NCBI GenBank assembly: GCA_017871115.1 | Contig: JAFCIZ010000002.1 | Coordinates: 2,005,501 to 2,069,500, forward strand | Source: Cunninghamella blakesleeana | Lineage: Eukaryota > Mucoromycota > Mucoromycetes > Mucorales > Cunninghamellaceae | DNA length: 64,000 nucleotides | Direction of reading: 5' to 3' | Part shown: positions 1-12,812 of the stretch, piece by piece | Position numbering within the stretch: the first letter of the stretch is position 1 | Layout: every line of letters starts with the position of its first letter | The notes under the pieces: model-generated | Told to the model about the DNA's origin: nothing | Databases searched by the model: none | Seen by the model: the letters and a program-made list of their open reading frames with translations, nothing else | Position numbers and translations under genes: made by a program

Positions 1-2172
1 TAGAATGAGGAGTTAAAGAGTCGCCGAAAGCTTCTTCTTCAGCTCTAAGATTTTGGTATTCACGTACCATTGCAGCAGGATCCCAGTCAATAGTAGCTAT
101 ATCACATTGATTACGATATACTACAGGACTAGAAGATGTTGAAGCAGGAGAGTCCACTTTAAATTGAGATTGATATTGGTTGGCTCCATCAGGATCGTAC
201 ATATCCACATCTTCATTGCCTGTATTGGTAGAGGCAGAAGCAGCCATTGTATAATTAAAAATTGGCGGAAATTCGTCGGTTGCTGTTGGAGCAGCAGTTG
301 TGTCATTATCATTACCCACTCTAATTCCAGTTTGCACAACATCAATAACGTCAGACACATTTCTATTTGTTCGTGATCCAGTAGTAAGTATAGCAAGAGG
401 TAGTCTTAATTCCCATTCAGAACATAACTCCTCACATAATATATTTCTTATCAAAGCATCACCACCAGGTACTTGTGAAAAAAATCTAACTTGACCAGAA
501 ATTATTTCTTTCAGCCATTCTACTAACAATCCACATACTTGCTCACGAAAAGTTGCCCGCGCTGGTCGAATAGTAACGCCTAAATTGATAGCAGCTAATG
601 GTGCAGCAATTTTTCTTAATTCATCAACATTATTGGATAGAGCAATAACTTCACGTCCCTAAAATAATATATATATATATATATATAAGTATACAAGCAT
701 ATATAATTACATTATTTTTCTTTTAATCCAATTTTCTCTTTTTATTATATCACTTTTATTTTACGTACATGAACGTGTATTACGTCAACAATTTTTTTAG
801 CTCTTTCCCAATCATATCCTGTTGCTGACATAATAGATTCCAAGACATGAGAGAAAGCATGAGTTTCATCATTCCAAGCAATACATGCATATAATTCATC
901 AGGATTATCATTTTCCAGTTCATTCATATCATGTAGATCATTCCATTCAAAGTTTTTATCATCTATTTTATCCGCATTTTCATTATCCATATCCACATCT
1001 TCTTCAAAAACAACCTTTGCATCCAAATTTTCATTCATGTGTAATTTTAATGTATCATCCAAACCTAATGATTTACTTTCATTATTATTGTTACTGTTAC
1101 GACTATTGTTGTTATTCATTAGTTTAGAATCTATTTCTGATTTTATACCCATACGACTAAGTACCGTTTGTTCTTGTTTATTTTCTTTGATAACGTCCTC
1201 TGTAGTTGAAGGCAATGCCACTTCATCGGGAGCAAGGGCAAAAGTATCCAACAAAAAATCTAATATCACAGCAATAGTTTTATGTATTGATTTTGCTAGT
1301 TCAGGTTCCTCATCAAACGTTAGTTTTTCAGGTTCTTCTTGATGATTTAATGCATGCACTTTACATTGTAAAGGAATTTTCCAAGCTTCGCTATCACCAC
1401 AATCACAACAGCCACCGGACCCAGGACTTATTGAAAATAATACATCATGACCATCATGATCAGTTGCGTGAAAACAAGTAGAACAGAAGACACACGTTTC
1501 ATCTAAACCACAATTCCTAGTCAAAAATACACAAATATAAGACAATATAATGCAATGTAATGTAACATAGTAATATATATATATACGTATACATAAAGTT
1601 TAGAAAAGTTAATATTTATTTAGTCAACGTAATCGTTTTCCCCGTATTTTTTTTTTTTTTTTTGAGAAATAAAAAAAGTAACCAATAACCTTTTTTTTAT
1701 TTTTTTTTATTGAAGTTATTATTATTAATTCCTTTCAACTTATATATATGTATATATGTATACACATATATATATATATATATTACCTGCAACGATAAAC
1801 TGGTTCTCCTTTTCTAAAAACATGACCACATTGTCTTCCACGCTGTGTAGATAAATCTTGTTGAGGTACGAGCCCATTACCATGTAAAGATGAGCTATCC
1901 ACACTCATATATTGTACTTTTTCATTGCTAACCGATATTAACTGAGTTATACACTGCTGGCAATCTTCTTCATTTTCAAAAAAATATTGTTGCATGCTTT
2001 TGTTACTATATCCCCATAAAGCTTCAAAACATTGCCTTAAAATATATTGTTTGGCTGAATCATTTAATTTACATTGGAATAATAAAGGAGATTGCCATAA
2101 AAATTCAGAAAGTGATCGCGTTGATGTCCATTTTTCAGGTATTTTTGATGATGACGATCCACTTGCTGCCAT
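1..2172 (-). CDS. UBR1: E3 ubiquitin ligase, UBR1-type N-recognin (5' part only)
   Basis: This is the N-terminal part of an N-degron-pathway E3 ligase that recognises destabilising N-terminal residues and ubiquitinates the substrate. I read three exons: 1787-2172, 769-1516 and 658 down to the window edge; the phases fit. The UBR-box zinc finger spans the first junction: RQCGHVFRKGEPVYRCR joins NCGLDETCVFCSTCF, followed by HDGHDV and GGCCDCGDSEAWK, which holds the family Cys/His ligands. The third exon (GREVIALSNNVDELR...) continues as in UBR1 proteins. Between them lies an acidic, Asn-rich insert of about 100 residues. The start is the ATG at 2172, giving MAASGSSSSK; the frame stays open a little upstream without another ATG. 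The RING and C-terminal autoinhibitory parts lie outside the window. Family assignment is firm; UBR1 versus UBR2-like paralogue cannot be settled here. Confidence 0.9.
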
Positions 2173-2739
2173 GAACAAAATTATATATTTATATTAAAAT
2201 ATTATAGGCTGAATTTATATATATCTATATATCTATATAAAAATATATATCTATATTTATTATTACTATTATTATTATTTAAAAATATAATGGAAAAAGT
2301 AAAAAGAGGGTGAAAAAAAAAAGGAAAAAAAATTGCACCTTTTTAAAAAAAGACTAAGGGCGGAGTCTATTTTTTTCAACATAAAAAATAACAGTATAAC
2401 CTTTTTATGTTTGAAAATATTTCTTTACATCTAAACTTATACTACATTATTTTTTAATTTTTAATTTCTTATAGTATCTTTGTATATTTGTACTATTTTC
2501 AAAATAATTTTATTAATATTATATTATTATACATTGGTTATTGGTAAAATGGCAGATATATATGTATATATATGATTGTTGAACTATAGCATAATGTAAA
2601 ATATGCTACCTATTGCTGATGAATGGCTGTTATATTTATATATATATAAGTTTCATTTAGTTATACTATGATATGTTATGCTTAGTATTATTAATTAAAA
2701 TTATGATACTTATATAACTCATTAAAAAAAGTAGTAGCC
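2173..2739. other. Intergenic between RnpA-like gene and UBR1 gene
   Basis: No gene is seen. It holds the UBR1 promoter (minus strand) and the 3' flank of the RnpA-like gene, with (AT)n and (ATT)n tracts. One GC-richer hairpin lies at about 2345-2376: arms AGACT/AGTCT flanked by A-run and T-run around the loop AAGGGCGG. Confidence 0.6.
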
Positions 2740-3232
2740 CTATTTTGACTTTTTCATTTTAACATTTTGTGTTATCTTTACTGCATCCTCCACACTTTTA
2801 TATAATTCTTTCCAATCCATGTTATATGCAGGTGCATAAACAAAAAGTATATAATCAAAGCCTAAAATGATTTAATATTTAATAGAAAACATTTATAAAT
2901 ATTAATTAATACTAATTTCTTGTGTTATTCCTATCCCGATTATATATATTTAAATATGGTCTACCCTTAGGTGCTTGTGTCGTAAATACTTGTCTTACTG
3001 CATCTCTTACTCGTCTTTTGCATCTATCTCTAATACACGCTGATTTACTAACAGCTTTTTTAGTTACAATAAATGTAGTTCGAAAATCTTCCTCAGAATT
3101 TAGATTTTTAGGTGTATTAGTCCATTGATATGCTTTTAAAGTAAATGCTACTTGCTTGCTAATTGCATATGGATACTTTCTAATGTATTTTTGTAATGAA
3201 TCAGTTGTTATAGCTTTAAGTTTTACAAGCAT
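2740..3232 (-). CDS. RnpA-like protein (bacterial-type RNase P protein component homologue)
   Basis: A small basic protein of 129 residues from two exons (2965-3232 and 2740-2861; 390 nt, frame kept). The centre carries the RnpA signature layout: an F-x-V-x-KK beta strand (TFIVTKKAVSKSA) followed by the Arg-rich helix RDRCKRRVRDAVRQVF, matching the bacterial RNR-x-KR-x-x-R-x-x-FR motif. After the intron comes GFDYILFVYAP and an MDWKELYKSVEDAV helix, which match the C-terminal strand and helix of RnpA. In bacteria this protein binds RNase P RNA for tRNA 5' processing. A mitochondrial role here is inference. The donor is GTAGAC (2964-2963), not the common GTAAGT; it was chosen because the only other nearby donor creates a stop. 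Alternative: another small S5-domain-2-fold mitochondrial protein. Confidence 0.68.
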
Positions 3233-3398
3233 GTTTGACGTTTTTAAAAAATTTTAGTGAAAAGAAAGAAAATAGTTTGGGAGAAAAGTGCTTTATTAAA
3301 ATTCAGCGCAAAAAACGGGGTTTTAAGTTTTTAAAAATCATAAATTTTGAAAAAAAAAAAATATTTTTTTTCTTTCAATTTTTTTTTCAAATATAATT
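3233..3398. promoter_or_regulatory. Compact divergent promoter, RnpA-like / Pom33
   Basis: Only 166 nt separate the two start codons, so both genes share one bidirectional upstream region. It contains A- and T-runs and one GC-richer word (ACGGGG near 3316). No defined element was recognised. Confidence 0.55.
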
Positions 3399-4733
3399 AT
3401 GCCACCATCATCTTTAAATGGACGAATAATACAACTTGTACAAGTAAGTTACATTTATAAGGAATATTTTATATATTCAAAATAGGGATTTGTTTATTTA
3501 TATATCATTGTTTATAAAAATTTTTATTGAATAATTTTTCTTTTTTTAAATAGACTTTACAGTTTGCCTGGTTTGTAGGACACGTATTAGTAATTCTTGG
3601 ATTTATTTCCTATGCTTTATCTTTCAAGATTACTCAATTAATATCTATGATTTCTTCTGGTGTATTTATGTTTATGGCACAATCGTATGGATTGCCTTAC
3701 AACATTCTTGGCCTTCTTTTCTATGTTTTTACTGCTACCAATTTTACTGGAAACCCTAAACCTTACAAAATTGCGTACTTGGGTGCCATTATTTCGTATG
3801 GTATTGTTACTTACAAAACCCATGGAGTAAGTTAATAAGAAGAAGAAAGGATAACCAAATCTATCTACCAATAAATGTCATAACATACACTAACTTACCT
3901 TCTCTTGTATATTATGTAGATGCCTAAATTAGACCCTGCTTATCGTCAAAGAATATTAATGGATGAAAATTTTCACTATTTTATGCTAGCAACCTATTGG
4001 TTTTACTCTAATCCTATTGAAGGTAATATATATATAATACACATTTTGTATTGATTTCATATATCTAACTTATAATACGTTTTGTGTATTTAATTTATAG
4101 TAACTCTTATTCCATATGGTATGCAGTAATAGAAATATCATATAATATTTAATTTTTAATAATACATTAATTTTTATTTCTATTACAATGTTATTATTAT
4201 CATTTATAATTAGCGACGTATTCTATATTCCATGCCCTTGGTTACATTCGATCCCACATTATTCCAACAGTATTTCCTACTCCTAGAGTACCCACTGGTA
4301 CAAATGCACCAGTAACTTGGCAGGTTAAAACACAACAAAAGATTAAATCTTGGACCGATACATATCATGCACCCGCCATAAAATTTGCTACGTCTACGGA
4401 AGTTGAAATTATATTGCCACGTATTCTATTGGGAATATTTAGGTAAATTATATTTTCTTATTTATTTATATAAAAAAAAGGGAAGGATAAAAGAGAAATA
4501 GTTAACTGATCTAAATACAAATTTATGATAACTCTCTTAGGTTACGATTGGGTCAAATATTAGTATATGTTCAATTCTTACGCCATCGCCATCGTTCATC
4601 ATCAAACCCGCTTCAAATTCTTGTTGACCTGCGTATGTACCTTGATCGTGTGCTACTACCACCAACTGCTCATCCATTAGTTCCTCCATTTATCACTCGC
4701 TTGTATACTTCTGCAAAGGCTATGCTTGGTTGA
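3399..4733 (+). CDS. Pom33/TMEM33-family nuclear envelope membrane protein
   Basis: Six exons: 3399-3443, 3554-3826, 3920-4022, 4101-4118, 4214-4442 and 4541-4733. They sum to 861 nt (286 residues), a multiple of three. The protein has several hydrophobic segments (AWFVGHVLVILGFISYALSF, ISSGVFMFMAQSYGLPYNIL, FHYFMLATYWFY) and the family features LIPYATYSIFHALGYIR and a basic C-terminal helix region (VQFLRHRHRSS). Pom33/Per33/TMEM33 proteins sit in the ER and nuclear envelope, bind curved membrane and help nuclear pore complex distribution. Exon 4 is an 18-nt microexon encoding part of VTLIPY. The length is close to that of yeast Pom33 (279 aa). Start is the first in-frame ATG after the divergent promoter. 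Confidence 0.88.
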
Positions 4734-5171
4734 TTATAGATCATACTACATTTCAAATGGATAAAATAATAATGAAAAATTGAAAATATAATTTTAGAAT
4801 GTAATAAAGCTTTAATATTTCTACTATTCTTGTAATATCTAAATAACGTCGGTTTACCATTTTTTATTTTCTTTTATAAATACCCATATAATTTTTAATG
4901 GAAATATACCTAATAAAAATATGATAAAATTAGATACGAATAGCATGATTTCATACCATCAATAATCATATGTTTATTATTGTGTATTTTTTAATATGTA
5001 TTTTTTTGTTAATTAGTAATTAAATAGTATTATTATGTTTTTTTAGAAATAAAAATAAGAGTTTATTGTATTTACATTTTATGATACTAAGTATAGGAGA
5101 AAATAACAATATTTAAATTAATACATATTAATAGGTGAAGCATTATATTTTTTTAAGTAGAAGCGATAAAC
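4734..5171. other. Convergent intergenic, no gene seen
   Basis: A+T-rich 3' flanks of the Pom33 and aminopeptidase genes. Several AATAAA-like words could act as poly(A) signals on either strand. No open frame or structured element was found. Confidence 0.5.
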
Positions 5172-8100
5172 CTAATTAAATTGGTGGGCATTCTTTTGAA
5201 TCCATTGATCTACACTATCCTTAGAACGTAATAGCCACTTAGTATTAACACGGGCACTTTCTAAAGCTTGTAGTAAAGGTCTTGCATATTCTTTAGTATT
5301 TTTATCAGCAAAGAAAGCCTCCACTTCATCTAACTGTTCTTTAGAGGAAAATCCACCAACAGCAGAACGTACGGCAGCACCAAACAAACTAAGAGATCTA
5401 GAGAATTTTGAGTGTAATAAATCATAATTTTGAGAGAAAAATTGCCAGAATAATAAACGAGCATCTGGATTTGCAGCCAATCTTTAATAATAATAATAAA
5501 TAGAAATATGTGTAGATATAAATAAGTGTTACTATTACTTTTTAAATAATATAAAGAATAAAAAATTTATAAACTTAATAACTTACGACCCAAACACATA
5601 AATGGTATCCTGTCCACGCACTTCTTTTTCATCCAAACTCATAAGTAAATATCTAGATATTAAAGATTCGCTTTTAGCACCACCCAAAGCATTTAATGCA
5701 ATAAGACGTTGATCGGTAGGTAAAGATTCATTGTGGTACATTTGTAAAATTTTTTCCCAAATAGCAGCTTCTTCTTCAACATTGTTAGCATTGGCTAATA
5801 CAATGCCGTAAACTGGACCACGAAGATTGGGATGTAGAGCGTTGATATCACCAGCAACAAACTTATGGAATCGTATTTTAGCTTCATTCACAGTGTTCAT
5901 GTCATTTGATCGTCCAGCATTAGTTAAGGCAAGTACACGTAAAATATTTGTTAAATAATCGTCACTTTCATGGAATTCCCAACCTAATCTATGAGCTACT
6001 GGTGCAAATAATGCTCTTCGTAAAGATTTCAATCCGTTTTTCACTTCTTCAGGTTGTTGATACCAAACACTAAGGATGTTGCTAAGATGGGTACTTAATT
6101 GTGACCATACGCTATAATAAGAATTATGATAATAATATAAAAATAACAATATAAAAATAAATAATAAGAGATGTTCATATGATTAATATTATTATAGCTA
6201 GTATAAATAAGATTATTATTATTATTAATACATCTATGTTACTAGTTTCGTTCAATAACTTACAAGTAATTATCTTCATTTACGAATGATTGAGCAAGTT
6301 CCAAAAATGCTGCTGTACTTTGTTCACCACTAACACATAAATTGCCTGCATCAGCAATAAGTCCAACTCTATCAGATGTATTAGCCAACAATCCATTAGA
6401 CCCTTTTTTTACCTCTTCAGCTAATATACGAATAACTTCAATTGGATAATTTACGCGGTAAACTGATGTTTGACCAGCATTAAGTTTAAATAATCCATTT
6501 GATGGTATAGTGAAGCTTTGTGATTTTTCCGTTAAAGTATAGGATTCAATTCTACCAGGAACCAACATACCTAAAGGTGCCCACCATACGGTACTAGAAT
6601 TATTATTTATTTAGTTGTTTATTCGAAAAAAAAGGGAGGGTTAACATATAATCTATAAATTCATTTATATTTATATGTATTACTAAATGATAATAATAAT
6701 AAAAAAATTACCTGTCTTCATCGGAATGGAGATCACCAGTTGAAAGATATCTTGATTGAACTACTTTGATGGTGTCATCACCTTCTTTAGAAACACAAAG
6801 GACAGGATACTGAATTGTTTAAATAAAATGATATAATGATTCCATATGTATATATTAGTATATATATACATTTAAATGCTCTACGTTCTAGATAATAATA
6901 ATAATTAAAAATTAAAAACTTACACCAACACGCTTTGTCCATAAATCCATAAATTGAGATACATCAACACCAGCTTGTTCACTTAAAGCGTCCCATAAAT
7001 CATCTGTAGAAGCATTACTTAACTTATGTCTACGAACATAACGGCGAACGCCTGCTAAAAACGTTTCCACACCTAACCAAGAGCTTAACATTCTTATTAC
7101 ACTCGCACCTTTATAATAAGAGATAGCATCAAAAATTTGGTGGATTTCAGCAGGATCATTAACTGCAACATCAATAGGATGAGACGATCTTAAAGCATCA
7201 AGATTAAGTGCGCGAGGCATGTCTTCATTCACGAATGAGGTCCACACATCCCAATCAGGAAATATATTATCAACAGCTAGCCAACCTACCCAGGTAGCAA
7301 AGGATTCATTAAGCTATTAAATAATTAAATATATTATTTAATTTTCGGTTAATATATAAGTTTTATTTGAACGCACTTTATTTATTTACTTATTTATATT
7401 TTTTAATATTTAAGTACCCAAAGTTCATTCCACCATTTCATGGTAACCTTGTAAAAACAATAATAATAATAATAATAATTAATAAAACGATTATTATTAT
7501 CATTCCAAATAATTTAATATTAATACATTATTCCATGTTTACCAAATTTCCAAACCATTGATGAGCTAATTCATGGCAAACAACATAGGCAGTTCGTTTT
7601 TTCGATACAATAGAAGACTGTTTTTCATCGAACAATAAAGATACTGTACGATAAGTAATCAAACCCCAGTTTTCCATAGCACCAGCTTCAAAGTCAGGAA
7701 CAGCTACCATATCTAATTTAGGTAAAGGATAAGGTTCACCAAATACTTTTGCAAAATATTCCAAAGCTGTAACACATACATTTAAAGCATGTCGACCTTG
7801 TTCTGCCAATCCAGGTAGAGTATAAACCCGAGAACGAATAGGTTGTCCATTATGTTCACCAGAAGTGAAAGCTTCAATATATTCAAAAGGCCCAATTACA
7901 AAGGCAACAAGATAAGTACTCATTAAAGGTGTCGTAGCATACTTCACTAATTTTAAACTATCAGACCATTTTTTTTCTTCAATCACGTTAGTATTTGATA
8001 AAGCTGTCAAATGAGAGGGAACTATCAATGATATATCAAATGTTGCTTTCAAAGATGGCTAGTTTTAAAAAATGAGATTTAGTTAAACCTTTCATATGTT

Positions 8101-8961
8101 TTAAATGTATGCTATTTTATGATCGCCTTTTCTCATTTTTCCTATAATCTTTTTTTATTATATTTTTTTACCTCATCCCAACAAGGAAAAGCTCGTCGTG
8201 CATCTGTTGCTTCAAACTGAGTTGTCGCGATATATCTAAAAAATGTATACACGTCAAAATCATCAAAATAAATAAATGTCATAAATATGTTTTTTATCAC
8301 TTCTTATTATTGTAATTCTTACTATTTAATTATATTACCTGGTTGATCCATCAGTGTCTTTGTATGACGATCTGTAGAAACCAGCCATTTGATCATTAAG
8401 AATACCTTCATAATTTATCTTCAAGATAGCTTTATTATTTTTGGGTAGAGTTTCAGCAAAAGTGAGTGTAGCCAAATCTTTTTTTTTATCGTATGTAATA
8501 TGAGTTGCTGGTTGACTAAAATAAAAATGAAAAAGTGAAAAAAATTGTATTAAATTTAAAGAATTGATTGTTTTATATAAGTAATAAGTAATAATAATAA
8601 TAATAATAATAATACTAAAAATATAACTTGTTTTTACCTGACTACTTCATTATTAATAGTTACATCTATACTTGCTGATTGTATCTTGATATCAATTGTA
8701 TTTAAAACTATTGTAGTTGTATTATCTATTATTTCTAAACTAATCAAGATATATTAAAAAGCATATATTTTATATATTAGTTTATAAAATTGTTATATCT
8801 TATAACAAATGAATAAAAAGATGTTAAACTCACTCTACCGCAAGTTTGCCTAAAAATATAAAAGCTTCTAAATCGGGTTGTATACATAAATTATAATGTA
8901 CTGGTTTAACGTTTGCCGGTAAGATTTGTCTTTCCGAAGTATCTACGTCTTGTTTACACAT
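5172..8961 (-). CDS. M1-family zinc aminopeptidase (Aap1/Ape2, puromycin-sensitive type)
   Basis: A multi-exon cytosolic-type metallo-aminopeptidase that removes N-terminal residues from peptides. It starts at the ATG at 8961 (MCKQDVDTSERQILPANVKP) and ends at 5172-5174. Read in order it shows the N-terminal beta domain (PVHYNLCIQPDLEAFIF), the exopeptidase motif GAMENWGLITYR (about 7650-7690), and the zinc site [20 protein letters not shown] with the downstream Glu in LNESFA, giving HExxH-x18-E. The zinc motif is split by introns: the exon near 7412-7445 supplies [10 protein letters not shown]. The C-terminal ERAP1-like helical domain fills the exons from 6.5 to 5.2 kb and ends KNAHQFN. No signal peptide is evident. 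Assignment is firm; the Aap1 versus Ape2 paralogue is undecided. Confidence 0.93.
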
Positions 8962-9814
8962 GTATTATTATTAGGTATCAAATATACGATTGCTTAAAAA
9001 GAAGAGAAGGAGAAAAAAAAAAAAATAAGTGATTATAAAAACAAAAAATTGAAAAGAGAAAAGAAAAAAAGTACGAAGAACGAAAAAAAAATCTTGATTT
9101 AAAAATTTTTTCCCATTTTTTTATTTCCCTTAAAAAAATTAATATATATTTAACCTTAAATGGATATACTTTACCTATTTTTTTTATTTACTCGTTTTTA
9201 CAGTTATTCGGGTATTTGACAGCATTATTTATGATGATGTTTTTTGTTTTCATACCGACTCCACGGATAATTCAAATAAGTACTTTGTCCGATAACCGGG
9301 TTTCCATTTTCTTAACCTTTATTATTTATTATAATGTCAGAAATATTTTGATTTCTACCATTATTATGTAATGTTATGACCATTTTTATATTTTGTTTTT
9401 AATACATAAATATTAATTAATATTCATTTTTCTAAATACGCTATTTTTTATAAACATATAAACATATACATATAACTACTAAAGTGTATATACATATTAT
9501 CAGATAAAATTTTGATCACAAATTAAATATACTTGAATATTTAGTTGAAAAAAATAGCGGAATTTAAAATAAACATTTTATCGCACGTGATATAATACAA
9601 ATTTTATAATACAAATATACAAAAAAAATCGATGGGAATATTCTTTTTCAATTTGAAAAAAATAACCTTTGGTATATTTTATTATATTTTATTTTTTAAT
9701 TCATCTTAAGTCGATTCTAAATAACATCATACTCATTAGTACCGGAGAACTTTTATTAAATATTTGCTTTTATTTAAAATCTTTGTTCTCCAATTAATAT
9801 AAACAAGAAAAGCT
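8962..9814. promoter_or_regulatory. Divergent promoter region, M1 aminopeptidase / Epl1
   Basis: An 853-nt A+T-rich region between two divergent starts. It contains one perfect E-box CACGTG at 9584-9589, a palindromic class B bHLH site type, and the near-palindrome AACCGGGTT at about 9293-9301. No coding potential was found. Confidence 0.5.
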
Positions 9815-12201
9815 ATGACAAATCAGTTGGCTACTAGATTTCGAAAAAAAAAACTATCTAATAAGCAACCACTTCCTATATATAAAGAGTCTCAGCTTTC
9901 TGACCTTGGAGATATTTCGAACCTACAAAGAGCTGATCCTCAAATAGAAACAGGTGTCGAAAAAGAAGAGGAAGAGGAAGTAAGTTTTATTATTATTTTT
10001 ATTACTATTATTATTACTATTTATTTATTTATTTATCAATACAATACAATAATTTTTAAAATAATTTGATAAAATATTAATTATAAAATAATATATTATG
10101 TGTGTGTGATTTTTTACTTTTTGAGGAAAATGTACATAATCAGGTTTTTTAATTATAAACACCGATTTTTTTCTTTACTTTTTTTTAGCATGATCTGAAA
10201 GCTGCCCTTTCTGCTGCCCAAAATTATATTCCTACCCCTGATGCTTCACATATAATTGATATTAAAGAATATGATGCTTTATATAAGAAAAAGTTTAAAG
10301 AACCTTCAGTTTTAATACGTTTTTCTACCACTGTTGAAGATAGTACTGGCTGCCCTTATGTATTGGACGATGAAGATGATGGTTTTTTAAAACAATATAA
10401 TAGAAAAAACTCCTTAAATAGTCTTACTGAAGATCATTTAGAATTTATTATGTGGGAATTAGAATCTATTACAAATAAACAGTTACCAAATCTTAGCACT
10501 GTAAAAAAAAGAGAAAAAAATCCGGAGATTAAAAATAACAGAATAATTTTTAATTTTATTTTTTTTATTCTTTCTCTTTCTTTTACTTTTCCTTTTATAT
10601 TTATTTACTATATTTATATATACATATATGTATTTAAATCCCATAAAAATGAATATATATTCATATATAATAGGATATATTACAGTTACCTGATTATGAC
10701 TCTTTTCAATCTTTATTGCCTCCTAATTCAAATCTACTTTCTGATCCAACTTTTCAGCAAGTCTTTGAATACTGGCGACGTAAAAAACAACAACGATTAG
10801 GAAAACCAATTATTCCAACTTTAGCTTATGAAGACATTCTGAAACATGAAGTCGATCCTTATGTTTGCTTTAGAAGAAGAGAAACAAAATCGTTTCGTAA
10901 AACAAGACGATCTGATCAACAATCGTTGGATAAGTTACGACGTATTCGGGCTGATATGGAAACGGCAAGAAATCTTTTAGAAATGGTGGTACAAAGAGAA
11001 AAAATAAGAAAAGAATGTTTGGAGATTGAACACTCTGTATTTGAAAAGAGCTGTCTTATTAGAGAACACCAACGTACATTAGGTATTCAAGAAGATGATG
11101 ATATATTAGTATCAACACCAAAGAAAAAACGAAAATTGTCAGGCGATGCTAATTTTGGGTAAGTATTTATAATTTGATATTTTTTTATTTTTTAGATATA
11201 ATAATAATAATAATTTTTATATATTGATATGTAAAGGTAATATTAATTATAATATTTTTTTTGTAATGATTAAAAATCTTTAGAACAACTATTAAAATTC
11301 CACTTCATAAGCTTAAATCAGATAGCTATAATGATTCATTGCAAGAATCGCCTTTACAAATAGCAATCAAAACTAAACTTGCACGAAGAAAGACACAAGA
11401 TACCCATTATGAAGATATTACAGAGGTAAAAAAGATAGAGAAAAATAAAAAAGGAAAAAAAATAAATAAATTGGAATATAAATGAATTTAATCTTAAGCA
11501 TATATATTTTATTTTATTTTACCAATTAAATAGTGTCCTTTTCAACCATTTCCGCCACTATTACCTCAACATTTTTTTCAACCCTTATATACGTTATATT
11601 CAAACAATCAAACTCCCCAGCTTCAATTTCGTAAAAGATATGGAAGAAATGGTAGATTATACTTGGATCGTAAAAGTTTTCAAACAAATTTATTTGATAC
11701 AACTAATGCTGATCAAAGCTCAGCCAGTAATGTATCAACAGCATTAAAAAGGTATCAGTTTGATTCTGATTTAAATGATGGTGACGATAGTGATTTGGAA
11801 ATAGATGATTTAGAAGATAGGCACGTATATATATATAATTACAGAACATTAAATATAAGTAAATATTTTGTATGCTTATATGCAATTTTTTCCTTTTCTT
11901 CTCTTCTAATTAATATAGTGGTCTTTTATATCGATCCAAATTATTAAGTGAGGCTGATTTACGCAATTTAGTATCAATTCCATTTTCTACACCATCAAAC
12001 ATTAATAGCACTCTAAAATCTAATATTCAACAATCCAAATCAAATTTACCCCAAGCTATCAACACATCCAATACAATACCTAATAATAACAGTACAAAAA
12101 ATATTAATTCTCATCAACCCATACCCACTTCACCTATAATTATTAAGCGTCAAAATAGTCAGAATAAGTCGATACCTCAACAAACAGCTAAGGTTAATTA
12201 A
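9815..12201 (+). CDS. EPL1: Enhancer-of-polycomb-like protein Epl1 (NuA4/Piccolo scaffold)
   Basis: Scaffold subunit that holds the Esa1 acetyltransferase module of NuA4 on chromatin. Exons: 9815-9979, 10189-10500, 10686-11158, 11284-11425, 11534-11820 and 11919-12201, about 553 residues with frame kept. The EPcA domain is clear: IPTPDAS, YDALYKKKFKEP, LIRFSTTVEDSTGCPY, DEDDGFL and then DPTFQQVFEYWRRKK with LKHEVDPYVCFRRRE and a charged coiled region. The C-terminus is Asn/Ser-rich and poorly conserved. The fifth junction is odd: the reading frame needs either a GC donor at 11821 with AG at 11917-11918, or a GT donor at 11825 with a GAG acceptor further in. Exon 5/6 limits are therefore tentative; the gene identity is not. 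Confidence 0.92.
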
Positions 12202-12812
12202 ATGATGATAGCTTCATCATTTAACTAAATTAATCAATTAACTTCTTTCATGGCTCAGCAATAACATTTATAACACCAACATAATAAAAAAAACCAATTA
12301 GCATTGAAATCATTTAGTAATAGTAGATGACTAAAATGGTTTTTTACTTTTTTAGGATTCTCATCGAAACATGACATAATCACTTTATAGCATTAACCTT
12401 AATACATATATAATATTTTATTATATATATATGCTTCCTTTGACATAACCATTTCTATTTCAACTTTATCATATTTACAACAGCTTTTATAATCATACAT
12501 TTCAATTATATCAGTATCACTATACTTGTATTTATCTAGCTTTAATATATTTTATCATTATTATATTATTATTTTATTAAATATTATTCACCACATTATA
12601 ATATAAACGCCCATTTTTATTTTTTATATCATATATATCACTATTGCATATAATAAATAAATCATTCTGTAAAAGTCAATTTTTAATTCTCGCTGACTGA
12701 TGTAAATTCGAGTTCTGAGTCTGAAAAAAAAGAAAAGAAAAATTTAAATTTAACTGGTCTCCATTTTTTTATTTCTCTTTCCTTTTTCTTCCTTTTTTTT
12801 ACCCCACATAAA
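12202..12812. other. Intergenic, Epl1 3' flank and VWA8 promoter
   Basis: A+T-rich with many ATA/TTA words and a pyrimidine-rich stretch (about 12760-12800) just before the VWA8 start, typical of leaders in this window. No gene was found. Confidence 0.5.

Noticed and set aside
2912..3232. Single-exon model for the RnpA-like protein ending in NRDRNNTRN
   Set aside because: It drops the DYILF strand and last helix that the downstream exon supplies in frame and that match RnpA.
11825..11860. 20-nt intron plus 14-nt microexon in EPL1 to keep GT-AG rules
   Set aside because: An intron of about 20 nt is too short to splice; a GC donor or GAG acceptor is simpler.
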